A stretch of DNA of 64,000 nt. It comes from Lujinxingia vulgaris. Its GTDB lineage: Bacteria; Myxococcota_A; Bradymonadia; Bradymonadales; Bradymonadaceae. Under the pieces are notes generated by a model. The model ran no database searches. It saw only the letters and a program-made list of their open reading frames with translations, and had not been told where the DNA came from. The DNA is taken from assembly GCF_007997015.1 (NCBI RefSeq), contig NZ_VOSM01000006.1, forward strand, positions 124,001 to 188,000, written 5' to 3'. This document shows, one piece after another, positions 33,064 through 44,100 of this stretch (the stretch's first letter is position 1; the number at the start of each line of letters is the position of its first letter). The translations under genes were made by a program, and so were the position numbers.

Positions 33064-36000
33064 CTACTCTTGCGTCAGGCGAGTGATGATGTGCTCCCGG
33101 AGTTGGTCCGGGGCGATGATGTCGTGAATGGAGCCGACATCGCGGGCGCGCTGTACGTTGTGAATCTGGTCGAATTCGCTGGCGAGTTCGGCCTGGATGC
33201 GCGCGCGCAGCGATTGGAGCGCCGCCCGCCGTTGGGCGGGTGTCGGGATCGTTTCGATCCGCGGGTAGTCGGGATGGGCCATCAGGCGGCGCTGCACCAG
33301 GCCCGGGAATACCACTGCGGCCGCCGGTGCGCCGCCGATGACGCTGGCGTAGGTGTGATCCAGAGCCGTTGCGTGGAGGTTTTCGTTGAGGGCCTGGGAG
33401 AAGACGACGAACGCCCCGCCGTGGTAGCGCGCCACGACGTTAAAGAGGATGGGGCCTTCGAAGTTGATGACCGCGCGGGCGATTTCGGCGCCCCACTCAA
33501 GTTGGCGCTCGCGCAACGACTCGGGAGAGCCGTCGAAACCGCTTAAGTTGGCGAGGATGACCAGGGGCTGAACCCCGCTTGCGGCGTTGATTGCGCGCGC
33601 GATCTTTCGCGACGAATGCGGGAAAAGTGTGCCGCTCATCCAGGTGTCGGGGCCGTCGACCGGGGCCGGGCCGCGGCGCTGAATGGGTTGCGACTCAATG
33701 CCGATCATCGTCACCGATTGCCCGCCAAGTTCGCCCAGCCACACCACCGCCGACTCGCCGCCCTGCAGAGCGGCCCAGCGTTCCAGGGTTGGTGCGCCCG
33801 GGTCGAGCACCGATTGCATCAAGGTGCGGATGGCAAAAGGCTTCTTTTTGCCCGGGTTTTGTTCGGGATCGAAGATGGCTTCAAGCTCGGGGAGTGACGT
33901 AGCGCGGTCGGTCTCTTCGAGGGCGGAAGATCGATCCGTTAAGGTGTGAGAGAGATGACCCTGGGTTGTGTTTTGTGGCGAAAATTCGGTGTGAGAGAGA
34001 TGACCCTGGGTTGATGGCGAGGTTGAGTTTTGGCGGGGATCCGCAACCCCGGGTCGAGTGAGGCGATAGTGGGCGAAGAGGGTGCGGTAGGCGTCGATGA
34101 GGTCATCGGCCTCGTACTGTGCTTCGCCGTTGGGGACCATGATCGGGGCGCCGCCCAGCGCCGTGTTGCTCTCAGCGCTGACCGAGCCGGAGAACTCCAG
34201 GGCTTTGCGACCGGTGAGGATCATGTAGCCACGCGGGGTCATGATGAGCGCGCCCTTGCAGTGCATGAGCATGGTAGCTTCGGCGTTCCAGTAGGACTGG
34301 GCGCCGACGCAGGGGCCGTCGACGATGACGTGAATGGGGTGGCCGTCCTGGGTCATCTCGACGATGCGGCGCAGGACGCGGGCGGTCCAGTCGAGGTTTT
34401 CGGTCCCGGAGTCCATGGCGATGCGCGCGCCGGAGCTCAGCGCGACCCACTCCACGGGCAGGTTGCGTTCGCGGGCCAGATCCAGCGCCAGGCAGATGCG
34501 ACGGCACTCGGCCTCACCGAGCGAGCCCATGGTGCGGGTAGCGTCGCCGATGATCAAAACGCGGGTGAGCGGGGAGGCGTCGGCACGCGTGTTGGTGATG
34601 AGGCCCACCACCAGGTTGGCCTGATGCTGGCCAGGGGTTCGGGAGGTGGGAGTGAGGTTGTTCCGGGCGTCGAGATCCCACTCCTCGAAGGTGCCCGTGT
34701 GAGGGGAAGACCCGGCGATCGCCGCATGAAAACCGGGCGAGGTCTGACCCCCGGTCAGCCAGGTGATGACCTCGGAGGGGTGGAAGAGGCCGCGGCGGTG
34801 GGCTTGCAGGGCGCCCCGGTCCGCGGAGGTCAGCGCCGGCGCGGGGGGCAGTGTGTCGACGTCCGCGAAGGAAGCGCCGATGCCGGTGGCCGGACCAAAG
34901 ATGATGGCGTTGCAGGGACGGGCGTTCAGCGACAGCCCGGCGCTGCAGCGAAGCAGCGTGAGTTCGAGATCGAGGTCGGCGCTCTGGGCGCTGAGTTGTC
35001 TGGCGAGCTCGGTGATTGAGGCGTCGGTGGCGTTAAGGTTGCCGATGTAGCTGAGGATGATGCGGTTAAACGAGGGCGCCGGCGTGTCTTTTGCGATGTG
35101 ATGTCGCAGCGCTGTGGCGGCCTGCAAAAATGCGCGCTTCAGGCTGAGAAGATCGAGGTCGTTGTCATGTGAGGGGGCCACGCAGACTTCGACCCACAGA
35201 CGATGATCGTCGGGAGTGTCGGTGGCGGTGAGGGACCAGGATCGCAGCGCGATATCTGGCGAAGGTTCAACCCCCGGTTGGGTGGGGGTGAGGCAAAACG
35301 CGGGGGGCGTGAGCGCCGGGGTGGGGTCGTCCCAGAAGGTCGGGCGCGCGGGTGAGGGGGGGGCGCTCGCGTCGAGCTCCAGGGCGTGGCGAAGTTGCCA
35401 GACCAGGGCGGCGAGCTCCCAACGACGTCGGCGAGTGACGTCGCCCGCCAGGGCTTCGAGCAGTGAGGGAAGCGTGGTGTGCAGGGGACCGAAGTGCTGC
35501 TCAAGCGAAGAGGGATGGGTGAGCGTCTCGGCGCTACGGGTGGGGCTGAGCAGGGTGCGCAGGACCTCGGTGGCGAGGCGGTCGCGAAGTCGGCGATCTT
35601 TGCGGGCCTGCAACAGGCGCATCAGCGCGTGATCGAGGCGCTCGCCGGGGCGACATTCGTGGTCACGTTTGAGGCCGTGCGAGGCCAGATAGAGGCGGAG
35701 TTTGGTGGTAAAACGCTCGGAGAGGTGCTCGTCGTCGAGGTGACGCTGGCGCAGGAAGCGGGCGAGCTGGTCGGCGCTGGATTCGCCGGCGGAGTTTGCG
35801 GCATCGTCTTCGAGTCCGTGCCAGAAGAGCGACTCGCCGGCGCAGTAGGTGGCAAAGAGATCGAGGAGCTCGGCGGGTTGCAGTCGTTCGGGGTGATCGA
35901 GCAACGTGTCGAGCGCGGTGGCCGCAAGCGCCGGGTCGACGTCATAGCCCAGAAGTTGGGCGTGCAGGACCTCGGCGGTGCTCAGCGGGCGTCTGCTTTG

Positions 36001-38175
36001 AGTCGGCAGCGCGAGCGAGACCAGGGGGGCGTCGTCGGCGGAGGCGTCGCTGTCCGGTTGCAGTCGCAGAAGGGGTTGGCCGGCTTCCACGGAGGCCGAG
36101 CGCGTGGCGAGGATGTCCTCGACGACGCCATCGATGGGGGCGACGACGGGGAACTCCATCTTCATCGCCTCCAGCGTGATGAGGCGCTGTCCGGAGCTTA
36201 CGCGCTGACCGGGTTCAACGTGGATCTGGCTGATGGCCGCGGGGATGGGAGCTGTGATGTTTCCGTCGGAGCGTTTTTCCAGGCGGTGGGCCACCCCGTT
36301 AACCTCGAGCACCACGTGATCGGGGCGGGCGACGCGGATGACCTGGTAGGTGTCGCTTCCGATCGTCAACACCATATGGGCGTTGCCGGTTGGGCGTGCC
36401 TCGATGATGGCCTCCCAGGGGCCGCTGGAGGCCAGGTAGGTCATTGGAGCGAGGGTGGCGATGGTGATGTCGATGGGGGTGCCGTCGACGCGGTAGCTGA
36501 GCTCTCGTGGGCCCGGGGCAGAGAGGCGCCGCGGCAGGCCGGTGAGGGCCTGCGCAAAGAAGAGGCGCAGCTCCTGGCGGCGGGTGGCGAGGTGGTCGCC
36601 GATGGCGGCGGCCGCCAGCGCGATGGCGAGCTGGTGGCGCTGGTGGGCGCGGGGGCGACTGGCGAGAAACGCGTCGAGCCAGGCGGTTGTGACCGGGCCG
36701 TCGTGGAAGTCGGAGTCGGCGACGAGCTCCCGCAAGAGCGCGCGGTTGGAGAGGCCGGTCTCCACAGCGAGCACCGTATCATCGAGGGCGCTGTGCAGGC
36801 GCGCCAGGGCGTCCTGCCGGTTGATGCCCCAGGTGATGATCTTGGCGACGTTGGAGTCGAAGGCCGAGGGGATGGTGTTGCCCTCGGCGTAGCCGGTATC
36901 GACGCGGATCCAGGGGCCGTCGGGGGCGACAAAGCGCAGGATCTGGCCGGTGCGCGGGGCGAAGCCATCGTCGGGATCTTCGGCGTTGAGGCGGGCCTCC
37001 ACGGCCACGCCGCGGGGCTCGGGTCGAGTGCGGGTGCTGAGGTCGAGGCCCCGGGCGACGTCGATCTGAGCGGCGACGAGATCGATGCCGAAGATCGCCT
37101 CAGTGACGGTGTGCTCGACCTGCAGACGAGTGTTCATCTCGAGGAAGACGAAGGTGAGATCGGCGTTGTTCTGTGCGGTTGAACGGTGACCCTGGGTTGT
37201 GGGTGAAGGATGACCCAGGGTCGTTTGAGACGTCGCAGAATCCGGGTGTGAAGGATGACCCGGGGTCGTCGGAAGGACGAGGTATTCGACGGTGCCAACG
37301 CCGACGTAGCCGCAGGCGCGGGCAAGGCGGCGGGCGCAGGATTCGAGGCTCTGACTGAGTTCGTTGGGTAGTCCCGGGGCCGGGGCTTCTTCGAGAAGTT
37401 TCTGGTTGCGGCGTTGCACCGAGCAGTCGCGGGTGCCCAGGGTCCAGACGTTGCCGTGGGTGTCGGCGAGCACCTGGACTTCAACGTGGCGAGCCTCGGT
37501 GATGTAGCGCTCGATGAAGAGCGCGGCATTGCCGCTGGTGGCCAGGGCTTCGGCCGAGGCGCTCTTAAAGGCGTCTTCGACCTGGTCGGGGTTGTGCACC
37601 AGGCGGATGCCGCGACCGCCGCCGCCGGCTGCGGATTTGAGCAGCGCCGGGAAGCCGATGGTTTTTAGAGCCGCGAGTGCGACGTCGACGTCGGCGACGG
37701 GCTCTTTTGACCAGGGGGCGACCGGCACGTCGCAGCGCTCCGCGAGCTGTTTGGCGCTGACTTTGTCGGCCATCTCAACGGTGGCTGAGGCGGGGGGGCC
37801 TAAGAAGACCAGACCGCGGGCCTGGCAGGCGTCAGCGAGCGCGGGATCTTCGGAGACAAAACCCCAGCCCGGCCAGATGGCGTCGGCGCCGGCGGCCTGC
37901 GCGGTATCCAGCAGAAGATCGATGTTGACGTAGGGCGATGGCTGGCCGGGGGCCGGGTCGGGCAGCGCGACGGCGTGGGTGGCCGCCTGCACAAAGGGGG
38001 CGTCGGTGTCGGCGGAGGTGTAGAGCGCGATGGTCTCCAGCGGCACGCGTTCTCTGCGGCTCCAGGTTTTGGCGCCGCGAATAAAGCGCATCGCCGCTTC
38101 GCCACGGTTGAGAATCGCCACGCGGCGAAACTCGCCAGTGAGCACACGAGAGATGGAAGATGCGGGTTGGGTCAT
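33064..38175 (-). CDS. Single-chain acyl-CoA carboxylase (BC-BCCP-CT fusion)
   Basis: 1,703 residues combining all parts of an acetyl/propionyl-CoA carboxylase. Biotin carboxylase occupies about 13-490 (SAAGGGGRGIRLV ATP loop, FLEMNTRLQVEH catalytic strand). A BT-like linker leads to the biotin carrier with EAMKMEF (Lys about 671). A helical domain of unknown type (about 720-1100) precedes the carboxyltransferase (about 1115-1703), with N-half IIGDATRTMGSLGEAE and MTPRGYMILTGRKAL, and C-half LANLSGFDGSPES and YHGGAFVVFSQALN. The start overlaps the pfaC stop by four bases, so it is the last gene of the PUFA operon and most likely supplies malonyl-CoA. Two stretches of repeat-derived peptide (TQGHP type) are inserted, at about 303-335 inside the biotin carboxylase and about 1380-1415 between the two carboxyltransferase halves. 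Acetyl versus propionyl specificity cannot be read. Confidence 0.88.
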   Translation of the reverse strand: MTQPASSISRVLTGEFRRVAILNRGEAAMRFIRGAKTWSRRERVPLETIALYTSADTDAPFVQAATHAVALPDPAPGQPSPYVNIDLLLDTAQAAGADAIWPGWGFVSEDPALADACQARGLVFLGPPASATVEMADKVSAKQLAERCDVPVAPWSKEPVADVDVALAALKTIGFPALLKSAAGGGGRGIRLVHNPDQVEDAFKSASAEALATSGNAALFIERYITEARHVEVQVLADTHGNVWTLGTRDCSVQRRNQKLLEEAPAPGLPNELSQSLESCARRLARACGYVGVGTVEYLVLPTTPGHPSHPDSATSQTTLGHPSPTTQGHRSTAQNNADLTFVFLEMNTRLQVEHTVTEAIFGIDLVAAQIDVARGLDLSTRTRPEPRGVAVEARLNAEDPDDGFAPRTGQILRFVAPDGPWIRVDTGYAEGNTIPSAFDSNVAKIITWGINRQDALARLHSALDDTVLAVETGLSNRALLRELVADSDFHDGPVTTAWLDAFLASRPRAHQRHQLAIALAAAAIGDHLATRRQELRLFFAQALTGLPRRLSAPGPRELSYRVDGTPIDITIATLAPMTYLASSGPWEAIIEARPTGNAHMVLTIGSDTYQVIRVARPDHVVLEVNGVAHRLEKRSDGNITAPIPAAISQIHVEPGQRVSSGQRLITLEAMKMEFPVVAPIDGVVEDILATRSASVEAGQPLLRLQPDSDASADDAPLVSLALPTQSRRPLSTAEVLHAQLLGYDVDPALAATALDTLLDHPERLQPAELLDLFATYCAGESLFWHGLEDDAANSAGESSADQLARFLRQRHLDDEHLSERFTTKLRLYLASHGLKRDHECRPGERLDHALMRLLQARKDRRLRDRLATEVLRTLLSPTRSAETLTHPSSLEQHFGPLHTTLPSLLEALAGDVTRRRRWELAALVWQLRHALELDASAPPSPARPTFWDDPTPALTPPAFCLTPTQPGVEPSPDIALRSWSLTATDTPDDHRLWVEVCVAPSHDNDLDLLSLKRAFLQAATALRHHIAKDTPAPSFNRIILSYIGNLNATDASITELARQLSAQSADLDLELTLLRCSAGLSLNARPCNAIIFGPATGIGASFADVDTLPPAPALTSADRGALQAHRRGLFHPSEVITWLTGGQTSPGFHAAIAGSSPHTGTFEEWDLDARNNLTPTSRTPGQHQANLVVGLITNTRADASPLTRVLIIGDATRTMGSLGEAECRRICLALDLARERNLPVEWVALSSGARIAMDSGTENLDWTARVLRRIVEMTQDGHPIHVIVDGPCVGAQSYWNAEATMLMHCKGALIMTPRGYMILTGRKALEFSGSVSAESNTALGGAPIMVPNGEAQYEADDLIDAYRTLFAHYRLTRPGVADPRQNSTSPSTQGHLSHTEFSPQNTTQGHLSHTLTDRSSALEETDRATSLPELEAIFDPEQNPGKKKPFAIRTLMQSVLDPGAPTLERWAALQGGESAVVWLGELGGQSVTMIGIESQPIQRRGPAPVDGPDTWMSGTLFPHSSRKIARAINAASGVQPLVILANLSGFDGSPESLRERQLEWGAEIARAVINFEGPILFNVVARYHGGAFVVFSQALNENLHATALDHTYASVIGGAPAAAVVFPGLVQRRLMAHPDYPRIETIPTPAQRRAALQSLRARIQAELASEFDQIHNVQRARDVGSIHDIIAPDQLREHIITRLTQE
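37188..37267. repeat. Dyad cassette inserted inside the biotin carboxylase coding sequence
   Basis: Three dyads (GACCCTGGGTT at 37188, GACCCAGGGTC at 37212, GACCCGGGGTC at 37257) with steps of 24 and 45 bp; the 45-bp step carries GCAGAATCCGGGTGTGAAGG, the spacer block. Translated on the minus strand it gives TTPGHPS, TTLGHPS and TTQGHRS peptides. Confidence 0.92.
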
Positions 38176-41100
38176 GATCGATCCTCGCGCACGCGCAGCG
38201 CCAGGTTGGAGGTGTGGTAGATCTTTAAGCCGTCGACCAGAAGCCAGGCCTCGCTGATGAGGAGGGTGTCGTGGTCGGTCTCCTCGACGGTGTGGAGGTC
38301 GAGGAGGATGGTGATCTTCTGATTCTCGGGGATGACCTGTCCGCGGTACTTCCAGGTCAGGGCCTGGTCGAGCGCCAGAGGCTCAATGACGGGGTTTTCA
38401 AAGCGGCGATGCAGCCCCAGGCGAAGCAGGCTGTAGCGCAGCGTCTGGATCATGGCTTCAACGCCGAGTGATCCGGGCTGAACCGGATCCTGGAAGAAGT
38501 GCGCTTTAAAGAACCACTCGCCCGGGTCGACGTCTTTTTCAGTGCGAACGCGCACGCCGGTGGCCGTCTCCTCCCAGGAGGTGAGGCGATCGATCATGCG
38601 TAGCATCGTGCCGGGCCAGAGCTCGGGGTGTTCGGGGTCGGGTGGTGTGGTGAGGTCGACCACCGGGGGTAACTCCAACGCCGCGCTCCGACTGAGGGCA
38701 TTTTGACCCTGGGTTGACCATGAGGCCCGAAGTTCGGGGTCGGTCGTGACTCTGGGGTCTGCGCTCAGACGCTCGCGATCGAGGTCGGTGAGCGGCAGGC
38801 CTACCTGGTTCTGCAGCGCCGCGTGCGGGAAGAACCCGAAGGTCGTGGTGAGCTCGTAGACCGGCACATCATGGATGGTGCACTGCACCTCGAAGCTCTG
38901 AATGATCATCGAGCCGGAGATGGACTGGTTGGTCATGCGCGTGTGTGTGCGCAGCGTGCCGCCGGCCGGCAGCAGCTCCTGCAGGAGCGTCGCCTGCCCG
39001 TCGAGGTTGCGGTAGTAGAGGGGCTCGGCTGCGTCGGCAAAGGCTCTGGAGGTCAGAGAGAGCCAGCCGCAGGGCTGCAGTGCCGCCTCCAGCAGCACGG
39101 CGTAGGGGACGACCCCGCGATCATTATGATCGAAATACCAGGCGTCTTCGGGGAGATCGTACTCGACGACGACCTCGTCGCCCGGGGCGCTCTGGCCGGG
39201 CTCGGAGCTGAAGTCGGTGACGCGGGTCATAAACTGGAAGGGGTCGCCGGGCAGGCGAGGCATGCGTCCGGCGTCTTCAAAACGCTGGTAGGCCGGGCCC
39301 ATGCAGGCTGTGGCCGGGCCAATGCCCGTAGCCTCCAGGGCGAAGCGGTCGTGGACCACGCCGCCACGCTCCACCGCCCGCGGATCGCGCTCCTCCGGCG
39401 CGCCCTCACACGCGATGCGCTCGCCCATCGGCGTGTCGGGCACGAGATGCATGACCATCGAGCGGCAGTGGAAGGCTTTAAGACCATCGACCGTCGCCAG
39501 GATGTGCGCGCGCAGCGAGGGGCGGCCGCCGGAGGTTGCGTCGTTGAGCTCTTCGACAAAGATCTCGTAGGTGAGAACTTTTGAGGTGGGTGTGACCTGC
39601 CCGCGGCAGCGCAGCTGGTAAGGGATGTCGGGGGCGGGCTCAAAACGCCAGCCGTCGCGCGCAAAGGTCAGGCCGCAGGCGGCCATATAGAAGCTCATCG
39701 CCTGCATGCCCGCTTCAAACATTAAGGTGCCGGGCATGCACGGGTCGTTTTTGAAATGGCCGTCGAAGAACCAGTGGTCCGGGGTGATGTCGAGGCGGCT
39801 GCGCAGATAACCGCGTCCCCAGGGCCCGCCGCCCGGGTTGAGCTCTTCGACCTCGCCCATCAAACACATGCGCCCCTCATGGATCGAGGGGGTGCGGGTG
39901 TGGGTGAGCAGGCGTTCGTAGCCGCGCCCGAAGCAGGCGGCGGGGTCGCCGTCGGCAAAGGCCTGGACCTGTGCGGCGCTGAAGCTCGAGGGGACAAGCT
40001 CCGGTGAGACCAGTGAGGTGATGTGCTCGGGGGCCGCGTCGAGATCTTCTTTCTCGGGCGTCCACAACACGCCCATCGACTCGGCCAGTTCCGCGTCGGA
40101 GAAGAAGCCGGCCTGGCCCTCGCGCACCGAGAGGCGGATGTCGTCGCCGACGCGGCAGTCGTAGTGGAAGAAGAAGATGCGGATCGGCCCCTGGTTGGCG
40201 TGGCCGTCGATGTGAATGTCGTAGCTCAAGGTGTCGCCGGCCTGCGGCAGCCCACCGCGGTAGGTGAGCTCGCAGCCGAGCAGGCGGTAGATGCGTTCGC
40301 CGCGGTTTTTAAAGTCGGCGCCCATCCAGGAGATGAGCAAGAGGTCGGCCTGGCCGGCCTCGATCATGATACCGGCCGGAATGTGCCCGCGGTGCAAGTA
40401 CCAGGCGTCGGGGGTGATGTCGGTCTCGGTCCAGATGGTGCCGGTGCTCACGACGCCGGGCTCGGCGTCGATGCCGGTGACGCGGTCGGCGAGCAAAAGG
40501 GGCGGTTCGGGCATGCGCACCTGGCGGGGGAAGTCATCCTGGATGCTGAAGAGCGGCCCAAAGATTTGCGAGATGTTGCCACTGGCGAGCACCTCCAGAT
40601 CACTGCGATCGAAGGTGGGGCCGACGGGGGTTGGGGCGGGGGTTCTGTTGGGCGTGGAGGTCGGTAATTCGGCGCTATTGCTGGTGGAGATGTGACCCTG
40701 GGTCGTTTTGGAGGTGTAACCCTGGGTCATGTTCGAGTGACCGTGGGTCGTGTTTTCAGGGTGACCGTGGGTCATCATTTCCGGGTGACCCTGGGTCGCG
40801 TTTGGATGACCGTGGGTCGTGTTTTCAGGGTGACCCTGGGTCGTGTTCAAGTGACCCTGGGTCATGCTCGAAGTGGGTGGCTCCACCGCGTACGAGTGAG
40901 ACTGCGACCCGGCCATCAAACCCGAAAATTCGGCGCCATTGCTCGCGATGGGCTGACCCTGGGTCATGGGAGTCGGGTGATGCTGCGTGGTATGCCCGGG
41001 CTGATTCGCCATCTGCCAGGCCCGCTGAGAGTGGGCCAGAAAGGCTTTATGAACCTCCGCCTGCGTGGCGAGCACGCCCAGGTAGCGCTCGTAGGCCTGG

Positions 41101-44100
41101 CGCTGCAGCTCAAAATAAGGCGGCAGGCTTGAGGCCGAGGTCCCAGGCCGCGCCGGGTTCGCCGCGGAAGGTGCGCTGGATGCCTGCGACTGGGCCGCCA
41201 CCGGAGGTTGTGACCGCACGTACTCTTGCGCGGCCGTCGGCTCGCCGTGGTGAGACTGCACCCTGGCCGGGGCATGAATCGCCGCATCGGTGACCCGGGG
41301 AAGCGCGGGGGCCGGGGGAAGGTAGGTAGGCTGAGACATCGGCTGATCGGGGGCAGAAGAGGGAGCGGAGTCGGGCGCGGGTGCAGTGGCACGAGTGGGG
41401 GGAGTCGCCGGCGAGAGCTGGTAGGTGGGCCAGTGAGCCGGGAAGCTCAATGTGGCGTCATTGCTGGTCGAGGGATGACCCTGGGTCGTAAAGAGAGGGT
41501 GGTTTTTAGCGCGCTCGATGCGGGCGTTGTAGGCGTCGAGATCGAGCGTGACGCCGGCTGCGGCAAGGCGTGCCAGGGCGTTGGCCAGGGGGCGAAGTCC
41601 CGCGTCGGCCGCCGAGTCGAGTGAGACGCAGAGGTGGGGGCGATCGCCGAGTATCTGGCGAATCCAGGGGCCCAGGGTCGTGCGGGGGCCGTGCTCCACG
41701 AAGATGCGCACGCCGTCGTCGTAGGCGGCGTTGATGATCGCCGGGAAGTCGACGGTGCGCAGCGCCTGGCCGAGCAGCGCCTGGGCGACGGTGACGCTGG
41801 TGGGTTCGTAGTGGCTTAAAAAAGCGTGGCTGTAGAGGCGGCGAGTGGTCGAAAAACTCTCGCGCGTGTGCAGCTTGAGCCAGCGCTCCTGAAAACCAGC
41901 GACCTCGGGGATGTGCACGGCGATGTCGTAGTCGAGGTGGCTTGCACGGTGCTCGGGAAGATGTTGGAGGACGCGCGCGATCGCCGGAGCGTGCCCCCCG
42001 ATGGTCAGGTCATCGGGGGCGTTGATGAGCGTGAGGTAGGCCAGGGGCTCATGGGCCAGCGCCTCTTCGAGAGGTTGGCGGGGGCCGACCACCCGCCAGG
42101 TCTCCCACTGCGGTGCTTCGTCTTCGCCAAGATGCTCGGCCCAGGCTTTTTTCAAAATGTCGAAGGTGCCGCCGAGGGCGCGGGTGAAGGTGCCGCTGCT
42201 GGAAAACTGATCGTAGAGCGCGTCGAAGTCGCGCCAGACCCCGGTCGCAAAGAGCGCGTTGGTCTCACCGCTGCTAAAGCCGATGGCCGCGTCGAAGTCG
42301 ATGCCCAGAAATTCGGTCGTCAGATCGTTATGAAGTTGCGCCAGGGTGGAGGCGGCAAAGAGCTTGTCGAGCGGCGTTGCGGCGGCCTGCCGGTCGGGGT
42401 GGGTCATCCAGCGGGTGGCCGCGTCGACGCGCGCGAAGCGCGCGCGCAGATCTTCGAGAAGATCGGGGAAGGCCAGCAAAACTCCCTGCCCCATGCCGTG
42501 GTAGGCGGCTGCGGCGCCGGTAAAGACCTGAGCGACCTCGCCATCGATGGCATCGAAGGGGTAGACGCCTTCGCCGGGGTGTTCGCCTTGTTCGGCAAAT
42601 CGCGTCAGCCGGGCTTTTTTGTCGGCGAGCTCCTCGGGCGTGGAGGCGACGATAAAGGCGGGGATGGGGGCTTCGACGTGGTGGATGCCCGGCGCGTCGA
42701 GGGCCACGGGGAGCGGCGAACGGGTGATGGCGCTGCGCCGGGGGGCGGCTTCGGTGGCGGAGGTCTCAACCACGGCGGTGGCGCGCAGGCCGGTGGCCTC
42801 TCCGCGACGCTTCAGGGCGAACTCCGGGAGCGCGATGGCCGCGGCGATGGCCAGAAGTCCGCGAGCGCTGCCGCATTCGGGAAGATGGGCGTCGAGCGAG
42901 ACGGCGTCGCGAAGGTCGGCTTCGGCCGGGAGCGTGGCCAGGATGGTGTCGCCCTCGTCGCGTGCGAGGTTCGCGCGCTTTAAGACGAGCGCGACGGCGG
43001 CGTCATGCTCAAGATCGTCGGCGACTTCCACCGCGCCGACGACGGCGGCGTCGAGCTCGCCGCGGCGGATGGCGTGGGCGGCTTCTTCGAGCGCCACGAC
43101 GCCGGAGTGCTCCTCGGCGCTCAAGGTCAGCGAGTAGCCGCCAAGGTCGAGGTGGGCGTTGATGCGGTTGGCCACGATGTTGGGGAGCCCCCCGATGACC
43201 GCGGCTGCCGAAAGTGGCGAGGCGATGGCGTCTTTCTCGGCATCCGAGAGGTGGTCCTGGCGCGCGCGTACCCCGTGGCGCACAACATCCGGGTCGGTCT
43301 GCATGCCCACGAACACGCCGGTGCGCTCGCGGGGGAGTGTGCCTGCGTGCGACGCGGCGTGTTGCGCGACCTGGAGCATTGCGATCTGCTGCGGCGCGGA
43401 GACCTCAAGATCGCGGGGAGGAAAGCGCAGACCCTTAAATGGAAGCGTCAGCGTATGAAGCTTGCCGCCGGTGGCGCTTGACGCCTGACCCCGGGGCGGG
43501 GCGTTGAGCAGGGTCTCGGCCCATTCGCCGGTGGTGCGGGCGTCGGGCAGAAGGGTGGCCAGGGCGACGACGGCGACCTCGATCGTCGCGTCATCCTGGC
43601 GGATAGATGTTTGACCCTGGGTCGCGCGAAGTTCAGTCGTGGTGCGGGTGATCGAGGCGTTGCCGGCGCTTGTCTCGGGGTAGGCGCGGGCGTACGAGGG
43701 CCAGGATTCGACGATGAGGTGGCTGTTGTTTCCACCAAACCCGAAGGCTGAGAGCGCGGCCACCTGGCGGGTGGGCTCCCAGGGCTCCGGGCTGCGCACG
43801 ACGCGAAACGCGCTTGAGGTCAGGGCGTCGAGCGGTTGGTCGCAGTGGATGGTGGGGGCCAGCGTGTTGGCCTGCATCGACGCCAGGATCTTCAGCAGCC
43901 CGGCCATGCCGGCGGCGGTGATGGCGTGGCCCATATTGGATTTGAGCGATCCGATGGGCAGCGACTCGTCGCGGCGCTCCGGGAAGAGGGCCTGCAGGCT
44001 CTTGAGCTCGCGGCCGTCCCCGAGGGAGGTGCCGGTGGCGTGGCATTCGATGTAGCCGATGTCGTCCGGGCGAAGATCGAGGTTTTGGTAGGCCGCGCGC

